This document shows positions 58,180 to 64,000 of a stretch of 64,000 nt of DNA, in pieces. The DNA is taken from contig NGBS01000595.1 of NCBI GenBank assembly GCA_002245135.1, positions 62,001 through 126,000 of the forward strand, read 5' to 3'. The position numbers and the translations under genes are program-made. This stretch comes from Proteromonas lacertae (Eukaryota; Sar; Bigyra; Opalinata; Proteromonadidae). Positions within the stretch are counted from its first letter, which is position 1. The number at the start of each line of letters is the position of its first letter. The notes under the pieces were generated by a model. That model was given only the letters and a program-made list of their open reading frames with translations. It did no database searches and was not told where the DNA came from.

Positions 58180-58404
58180 AATAATTATACTCAAAGTAAA
58201 AGTTAACTGCTTTATTTGATTGTGTGTTTGTTGAGTAATAAAATGTATCAATATTAGTTATGTATTCTGGGTTGTTACTAAATAATATAAAAAATTTAAA
58301 AAAGAAAAAATGTAACGAATATTTTTTTGGGTAACAAAATGTAACGATCAAAAATCAATAGGGGGTTATGTATAGGTATACATAACCACCTTTCTTTCAT
58401 TATT

Positions 58405-59544
58405 ATTGAAATAACCAAGACATTTACATTAGATAATATCTTTATAATGAATTTAGCAAGATTTGAAGATCAATATGATGAGATAGTAGTTGGTGCCCAA
58501 GATAAAGCAAAGATTGAAAATATGATATGAGAAAGAAAAGAAATTAAATGAAAAATACAAATAAAAAAATGAAAGTGGAATAGTGTTGATAATGGTTTTA
58601 GAAGAATTATAGTAGAATAAGATGATAATTATTCTTTCTTCTTCTAGAAATATTATTACCAAATTGATGAAAAATACATTTTCAATAATCAGAATTTATA
58701 TAAATAAAAAGAATTATTGGTAAATTGTATTGAATGATTACTATAATAATACAACACATATAACAATTGTAATGAATGATTGGTAAATTATTACATTGGT
58801 ATAATTTAAAATAGTCAAAAGAAAAGAAAAAAGAAGATATATTTTTATAAATATTGTTACACTTACGTCTTAAATAATGAATTATTTTTTTTGGGGGGGT
58901 AAGAGTATTATAAAATAACACAGTAAAATATCTATAAAAGCTATTCTACTACTATAATTTCTATAAATATATATCATTCTATCTATTCCTATTATAATCT
59001 CTATCATAGGTTTGTCTAGGAGACATTTTTCACTTCTCAATTTTCTTCTGTAACTTATGTGTATCATTTCATAATCATTGATACTATTATATAAAACAAA
59101 AATCAACACATAAATTATAATTTTGTAAATTATACAAAAGAAGCTAAGTGTTAAAAATATACTGAAATTAGCTACACACTGAAATGAATGATTTTTATAG
59201 AAGGTATTGAAATATGAAATACATTAATTTGTTGTAGCTTTGAGATTCAAGTCGATTAAAGATTGTATTTCTGTTTATATTGTAGATATTAACTTTGTAA
59301 CTAAAATTATAGATTTAGGTGAAAAACATGTGCATATAAAACAAGTGTTTATATCAAAATATTGATTTTAGTACAAATAAGGGGGTAAGAAAATTCAAGA
59401 TTTTAGTTACATTTTTTTATTTATATCAACAACAGAAGTGAGTTATAAGCTAATATTTTATATTATTCATGTACTTAATATGTATTAATAGATTATGTAA
59501 AAATATTTGTTACATAGACTAATTAAGTTATATCTTGACGTGTC
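58405..59544. other. Right flank of the Polinton, possible further HYDIN debris
   Basis: Begins with the candidate target duplication ATTGAAAT (58405-58412). Short coding-like stretches occur: MNLARFEDQYDEIVVGAQDK (from about 58447) and, near 59290-59335, a plus-strand IIDLGEKHVHIKQVFI that resembles the DFGDKFxNRxxxxVFL strands of the HYDIN remnant. Nothing else recognised. A G-run (GGGGGGG) lies at 58893-58900. Confidence 0.35.
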
Positions 59545-59688
59545 TATCATATACAAAATGTTAATATAAAAGTAACAATTTTTCATTAAAAGAAGTGTAA
59601 TTGTGTATTTAGTTTGTTTTGAAAGTTTCTGGTAGACAAACGGCCAACTCTGACAAACGGCGCACAACAAATAATATTTTAAGAGTAA
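59545..59688 (-). repeat. Terminal repeat copy of the foldback-related family (right-facing end)
   Basis: Reverse complement begins TGTTGTGCGCCGTTTGTC and has two direct GCCGTTTGTC copies 17 bases apart, then AAACAAACTAAATACACAAT. It is the inverted partner of 31863-31990, 27.7 kb away. Flanking bases differ (CCTATG on the left side, AATAAT on the right), so no target duplication supports a single insertion. Confidence 0.75.
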
Positions 59689-60340
59689 TGACTATTTCAA
59701 CTTCAGATTCTTCTCCTTCACATGATTCACTCTCTTCATTGTTATTGTTATAAACCTTATGTTTCTTAAAACAAAATAATTCATCTGCTAAATTAATATC
59801 GCTAATCCCACTAAAATTATTTAATATATATTTTATAATAGTATTACTTTTTTCTTCACCAAGACTGTTTTGTATTTGTAGAAACTATAAAATATATAGT
59901 AATGGCTACAGACCATTAGGCTCGAATGTTGTGCCACCAAGCTAGACCACGAGTAACGCATCTTTTTTTATAACTTGTTTGATCAAACCTCAATTCTATT
60001 TTTCACAATCTTTATTTATTCAATAACGGTTGGACGTAACGCAATTATAACCGTTGCAAACGGTTACACTATCGGTTACGCGTCGGTTACACTACTCAGA
60101 TGTAACCGTTGACCAACCGTTACACATTTACTCAATTATACTCATTCTTTCACATATACACCTAGACTCGTTTTAGCTTTCCCTGTTGTTTATGATTTTG
60201 AATTCGATTAAGCTTTCCCTTTATATATATATATATTATAATAAACTCAAAACAACACAATTCAATGATAGAATGATTTAAGGAATTATAATCTATATTC
60301 AATTCTAAGTCATCTGGAAGATTCAACATTCTTCTTACTC
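59689..60340. other. Flank with exon-like fragment and an AACCGTT-rich stretch
   Basis: On the minus strand, 59695-59888 reads as an open, charged stretch (SLGEEKSNTIIKYILNNFSG ... ADELFCFKKHKVYNNNNEES) preceded by an intron-like CTATATATTTTATAG; it may be an exon of an unrecognised host gene. 60028-60125 holds many copies of AACCGTT/CGGTTAC (separate entry). The next recognisable coding sequence begins at 60341. Confidence 0.35.
60028..60125. repeat. Cluster of AACCGTT / AACGGTT motifs
   Basis: Within about 100 bases there are eight or so copies, in both orientations, of a 7-8 bp word: ACGGTTGG, AACCGTTG, AACGGTTAC, TCGGTTACG, TCGGTTACAC, GTAACCGTTG, CAACCGTTAC. Two hairpin pairings are possible. 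The sequence is GC-richer than its surroundings. The word resembles Myb-type sites (AACGG/AACCGTT), or may be the subterminal binding array of the second Polinton. Confidence 0.6.
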
Positions 60341-61888
60341 TTGGATCCACTATCTTGGATCCAAAAATTTAATAGAATAATGGGCAGAGATTTCAATAAT
60401 ATATTCAATACAGAGAGAAGTGATTTGAAGTATAAACATATAGCTTTAGTTGAGATGATAATGATAAGAACATCATTAAGTACTGAATCAGCAACAGACA
60501 ATGTGAATATACTATTACCTGAAAGTTTAGTAAGAAGAAAGTGTTTAATTAACTTAACCAATTATAGCAAAGAAGCTGAGAGTATGTGTTTTATATACAG
60601 TGTTGCAGCAGGACTACATCATATGGAGTTTATAGATCATCGCAATAGAGCTATGAAGTATAAAGAGTATGTTTATAGAATGAATTTAACATCTTTAAAG
60701 TTTCCAGTAGATCCTGTCAATGATAGTGATAGAATTGAAGTGTTTGAAGAAATGAATCATATAACTATCAATATATTTACTATAGTAGATAAAGAGCCAA
60801 TACCTCTGTATGGAACTTAAATAGATAAAATGTTACATTATCCACATGTCAACATATTGTTTTACAAAGAACATTTTATGACAATTATCGTTGTCACAAT
60901 TACTACACTAGGTGTCCATACAGTTTTTATGCTTTATCAACAGATCAAGCATTCAAACTCCACAATACAACTAGTTGTCAATTACAAAGAGGATTCATTC
61001 GTCAATTCCCACCACCAGATACTTTCTTGGAATTCCATAACTATAAGTTTATACAAGTGATTCCTGTTGTGTTATACTGGGATACAGATGTAATACAAGT
61101 ACCAATAGATTATTCAAAAGCATGTATTAAGTAGTTGGTGTATACATATAAGTTCAAGGTATCCTGATATTATCAGTGAAGAAACTTTCTTTGGTAAGTT
61201 AGGTCTACAACAAGATCCAGAAGACTTAGAGATGGAGTTGGTCAGAAAGTTTGTAGAAATAGAAGGGTATGTATTATCCAAAAATGAAGACTATAAAAGT
61301 GGAGAGCTAAAGCCTTTGGATGAAACTACTTATATACCTTTGCATTGAAAAATAACAAAGTGTATGTGGTGCAACACTCCATTTGATGAAAATGATAAGA
61401 ATAGAAGTCGCACAAGACATCATGACCATTTTACAGGTAAGTATATTGCAACCTTATGTTCAAACTGTAATTGGCACTGTAGCTTACAACATCTTCCAAT
61501 ACCTTGTGTTGCACATAATAGTTAGAACTATGATAATAACTTTATAATACGTGGATTATCAAAGTTAGATAAAGAAATGGAAGCAGAGTGGAATGCATCA
61601 TTAGAGCAACAACAACAACCAGTTCAACCACCAATACCAATACCAGATACAACTGTTGATGAAAGATTAGCTGAATATAATAGATGTATTGAAGAAGAAA
61701 AGAAACAAGAAGAGGAAGAAGAAGATAGATTAGTAGATATATCAACTCAAGAAGATTATGAAGATGAAGAAGATATACCATTACCAATAGAACCACCAAA
61801 TACAATTGAAATAGTAGATGAAAATGATCCCAACAACGAAGAAGCTTTTAATGAGTTATATTATATGTTACATAGTAGAGAAGAATAA
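60341..61888 (+). pseudogene. Polinton DNA polymerase B, N-terminal and exonuclease parts, remnant
   Basis: Frames with LVRRKCLINLTNYSKEAESM, CFIYSVAAGLHHMEFIDHRN and PVDPVNDSDRIEVFEEMN match the N-terminal region of the first element's polymerase (54488-55114). Further on are zinc-finger-type sequence (CMWCNTPFDENDKN, HHDHFTGKYIATLCSNCN) and the acidic linker with NRCIEEEKKQEEEEEDRL. The polymerase domain is absent. Several breaks. Confidence 0.8.
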
Positions 61889-62098
61889 ATATCACCAAGA
61901 ACAGCTGAAGATCATGGTTTAGAAGAAGAAATGGGAAATAGAGTTACATCTCAACCAATAACAACTCCGCCAAAGAATAATAACAATTATATCAGCTACA
62001 GAGTAATAACATTCTCTAACCATAACATATAAATCACCATCATCTTAACCAAAACTAGGATAACCAATCACATCATAAACATGTTTAATCATCTCATA

Positions 62099-62383
62099 TT
62101 AATTTCTTTCATTTGACTCTAACCATGCTTTACCAATCACATTATTGAATTCATTTCTATTAATCACTACGTCTTCAACAATATCTTTAATCATTTCTCT
62201 AATTGTTTTATCATCATCAGCTTTCTTACCTAAATTGTTTGTTATCGTTGTAATAGACTTAGTTATAGCACCTGTATCTATTGAAACAGCTTGTTTTTTT
62301 AAGGGACCACCAAACATAAAATATAATAAAAGAATGATAAAAATTAAGTTACTAGCATTATGAGGATTATTCTGAATCATCAT
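62099..62383 (-). CDS. Small Polinton membrane protein, unknown
   Basis: Likely start at the Met before IQNNPHNASN. One TM segment (LIFIILLLYFMF) near the N-terminus, then a helical region (TGAITKSITTITNNLGKK) and a charged end. Adjacent to the ATPase on the same strand with slight overlap. Small TM proteins beside the packaging ATPase are common in Polintons. Confidence 0.5.
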   Translation of the reverse strand: MMIQNNPHNASNLIFIILLLYFMFGGPLKKQAVSIDTGAITKSITTITNNLGKKADDDKTIREMIKDIVEDVVINRNEFNNVIGKAWLESNERN

Positions 62384-63214
62384 CAGTATCGGACGAATCA
62401 TAGGAAGAAGAGGAGGAGGAACTAATGCTGGTATTTTCATTATCACTTTTATAACCATTACTATCGTTTTTAATTTTCATATTAAAGTTTACACGAAATT
62501 CATGATTGCACAAATCGATGTAGAGGAATGAATGATTACTGTAATTAGTTGCATACTTGTAATATCCTCTAAACTTACTAAAATCTACCCACAAATCTAA
62601 ACTATTATGAACATTGTGTAGATTAGCTAAACTTAGATTTCTAAATACTAAGCAATAATCTAATTGTAGACGAACAGATGGTGTTAAATCTGTAACATAT
62701 TGACTTGATATAATTACTTTTGACTTGTAATGACGGTTTGATTTGAGTAGTTTTGAAAAGGCCTTAGTTGATAAATCGAATGATATATCATCGAATATAA
62801 AGATATTTTCTGGGTAATTGTAGTTTTCTTTATCTACTTCTTTGATATTTTCTAATACTGCTTCTAATACATTCACTTTATCTTCATTTACTATAGAATC
62901 GTAACAATGGTACTCTAGTAAATTGTACTTCAACATATCAGTGATCTTTTCATAAATAATATCCTTTGAAATTGTTCCTACAAAGAATTATACAGTTTGA
63001 TCATAATTCTTCTTTAACAAGTGTTGTATCATGTTAAATATAAGCGTTGTCTTTCCACTGTTCTTCTTAGCTAATATAAATATATTGCAAAAAGGCTCTT
63101 CAAAATAATCATAGCCTAGAACATTATCTCTTGATCTCTATTTAGTACCTTTGACTACTGATTCTACTGGCGTTATGACAACGTCATTACATTTCTCTAG
63201 TTTTATTTTACTCA
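62367..63214 (-). pseudogene. FtsK/HerA-type (A32-like) packaging ATPase of second Polinton, broken
   Basis: Minus strand from 63214: NIFILAKKNSGKTTLIFNMI (Walker A, GKT), then NIFIFDDISFDLS (Walker B) and KVIISSQYVTDLTPSVRLQL (the sensor-type strand of A32-like ATPases). The tail is Ser/Asp-rich. Expected role: pumping element DNA into capsids. Broken in about two places. Confidence 0.8.
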
Positions 63215-63391
63215 TTTAAAGAAAAAAATAAAAAACAATTATAAGGAATATAGTCATTATGTTAGTTATTAGTTAGTTTAAATAACACTTACAATTCCCC
63301 TTCCATTAATTGTACACATTCTTCCTGTAACTATATAAAAACGATGAGTGATATTGTAGTTAGTGAAATCATTTGTACCAGGAGCAGACAA

Positions 63392-64000
63392 CTAAAAAGT
63401 GATCTTTAAGTCACTAGCTAATGGTCTTCCTGATTGATTCTTAATATTATCCAAGTCTTTAGATCCAAAATTCAAAATTTCAAAGAACTTCTTTTCAAAA
63501 GGAATATGTCTTTTGAATATATCAAACCATGAATCTTTGATATAATCTTGTACAGTCATGTAACTATCATAATACTGCATTAATGAATAGTCTGGTTGAT
63601 ACACAAAATCGTTAATCATCCATCTGAATTGTGCATTTTCAGGAATTACTGCATATCTATTTGTTGCTGTTCCACTCTTACCATCGTGTGCTGTTTGAGT
63701 TCCTTCGATCCATGGTCTACAGATAATGTAACGTAAGAATGGTCCATTTGAACTGTTCAATGTAAAGGAATAGTTAAATTGTCCACATCCACCTTGATTT
63801 ACTGTTAATGTATGGCACTTTACATCATTGAACTGGATTGGTTTAGATAAACAATAACTTCTTGTATTGTTATTACATTGAGTATCCTTATTCAAATAAG
63901 CATAGAAATAAAAGTTCTTGAATTTAATTGAATCTGGTCTTATTCCAGCTGCAGGCCAGTTCATTGTTGTTTCATTACCTTTATCATTATTAAAACCCAT
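63392..64000 (-). CDS. Polinton capsid-type protein (major capsid candidate), partial
   Basis: An open frame of at least 202 residues that reaches the window edge; the Met at 63998-64000 may be internal. Beta-rich with PAAGIRPDSIKFKNFYFYAY, YIICRPWIEGTQT and a Tyr/Asp-rich end. Order beside the packaging ATPase, beta-rich composition and size agree with the double-jelly-roll major capsid protein of Polintons, but I cannot identify a diagnostic motif; a minor (penton) capsid protein is also possible. Confidence 0.5.
   Translation of the reverse strand: MGFNNDKGNETTMNWPAAGIRPDSIKFKNFYFYAYLNKDTQCNNNTRSYCLSKPIQFNDVKCHTLTVNQGGCGQFNYSFTLNSSNGPFLRYIICRPWIEGTQTAHDGKSGTATNRYAVIPENAQFRWMINDFVYQPDYSLMQYYDSYMTVQDYIKDSWFDIFKRHIPFEKKFFEILNFGSKDLDNIKNQSGRPLASDLKITF

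Larger units (their letters stand above)
56567..58403 (-). repeat. Polinton right terminal inverted repeat
   Basis: Mirror of 37469-39305 with no length change. Carries the same three open frames in reverse order. Ends CCACCTTTCTTTCATTATT, followed by the candidate duplication ATTGAAAT. Confidence 0.92.
37466..58404. mobile_element. Polinton (Maverick) virus-like element, composite and broken
   Basis: About 20.9 kb, with terminal inverted repeats of about 1.84 kb (37469-39305 and 56567-58403). Family parts present: protein-primed DNA polymerase B, retroviral-type integrase, a virion-gene module and an adenain-like protease domain. The TIR copies are indistinguishable where I compared them and their encoded proteins are identical, which points to a recent insertion or to homogenisation. 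The interior is older looking and broken in roughly ten places. It also contains non-Polinton DNA (an ABCG gene remnant and a HYDIN remnant, 39.3-43.3 kb) and an inverted piece of a diverged relative (46.9-49.4 kb). I did not find its own major capsid protein or packaging ATPase. Confidence 0.9.
60341..64000. mobile_element. Second Polinton, broken, runs off the right edge
   Basis: Polymerase N-terminal and exonuclease-side pieces on the plus strand (60341-61888), then on the minus strand a small membrane protein, a packaging-type ATPase and a capsid-like protein (62099-64000). The polymerase core is not present between them. It is clearly diverged from the element at 37-58 kb. No TIR was found in the window; the AACCGTT cluster lies just outside its left end. 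Roughly eight breaks are visible. Confidence 0.8.

Noticed and set aside
59919-59955. tRNA-like end (GGCTCGAATG ... GCCACCA)
   Set aside because: No matching acceptor or anticodon arms could be folded, and eukaryotic nuclear tRNA genes do not encode CCA.
1-64000. CRISPR arrays, operons or bacterial ribosome-binding sites
   Set aside because: Spliceosomal introns and gene content show a eukaryotic nuclear genome; no spaced direct-repeat array was seen.

Overview
The window is AT-rich DNA from the nuclear genome of a unicellular eukaryote. Evidence: about 70 spliceosomal introns were placed by reading frame, nearly all 26-65 nt, starting GTAT or GTAA and ending TAG (rarely CAG); there is a mitochondrial-type Hsp70 with a presequence; and there are G-protein gamma, SET-MYND, PRMT7, cyclin and EGF-repeat genes. 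Remains of HYDIN, a central-pair axoneme protein, suggest a flagellate or a recent descendant of one. Very short introns plus a tenascin-like EGF protein would fit some stramenopiles (opalinate relatives, for example), but I cannot fix the lineage from sequence alone. The standard genetic code fits all genes.

1-25.7 kb is compact host sequence with genes on both strands and short spacers: an LRR protein (open at the left edge), mitochondrial Hsp70, a 68-residue G-gamma, NT5C3-type nucleotidase, SMYD-type lysine methyltransferase, MFSD5-like transporter, membrane-anchored TrmO, a small two-TM protein, an A/B-type cyclin, a Cys-rich/QP-rich membrane protein, a spermidine-synthase-fold protein that lost its signature motifs, a secreted EGF protein, PRMT7, a tubby-like protein, a GT31-like glycosyltransferase, a PAP2 phosphatase, a Maf pyrophosphatase, a racemase fragment and an UNC93-like transporter. 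Exon coordinates were rebuilt by hand and kept in frame.

25.8-32 kb is a mobile-element zone: a decayed hAT element, an IS630/Tc1-like transposase gene interrupted by a 602-bp foldback element, a degenerate DUF229 sulfatase gene that stops at a terminal-repeat copy, and then HYDIN debris.

32.4-58.4 kb holds a broken HYDIN gene and a composite Polinton. The Polinton (about 37.47-58.40 kb) has 1.84-kb terminal inverted repeats, each carrying the same intact genes, and a candidate target duplication ATTGAAAT. Inside it are an ABCG pseudogene, the C-terminal part of HYDIN, a broken virion-gene module, an inverted diverged copy of that module ending in an adenain-like protease domain, a retroviral-type integrase and a protein-primed DNA polymerase B in pieces. 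A second, more decayed Polinton starts near 60.3 kb and runs off the right edge.

Most notable: two-gene cargo duplicated in long Polinton TIRs; host HYDIN sequence on both sides of one TIR; two lineages of short-element ends that share a 17-bp-register direct-repeat architecture; and a CGTTT/ATAT motif near starts of both host and Polinton genes.
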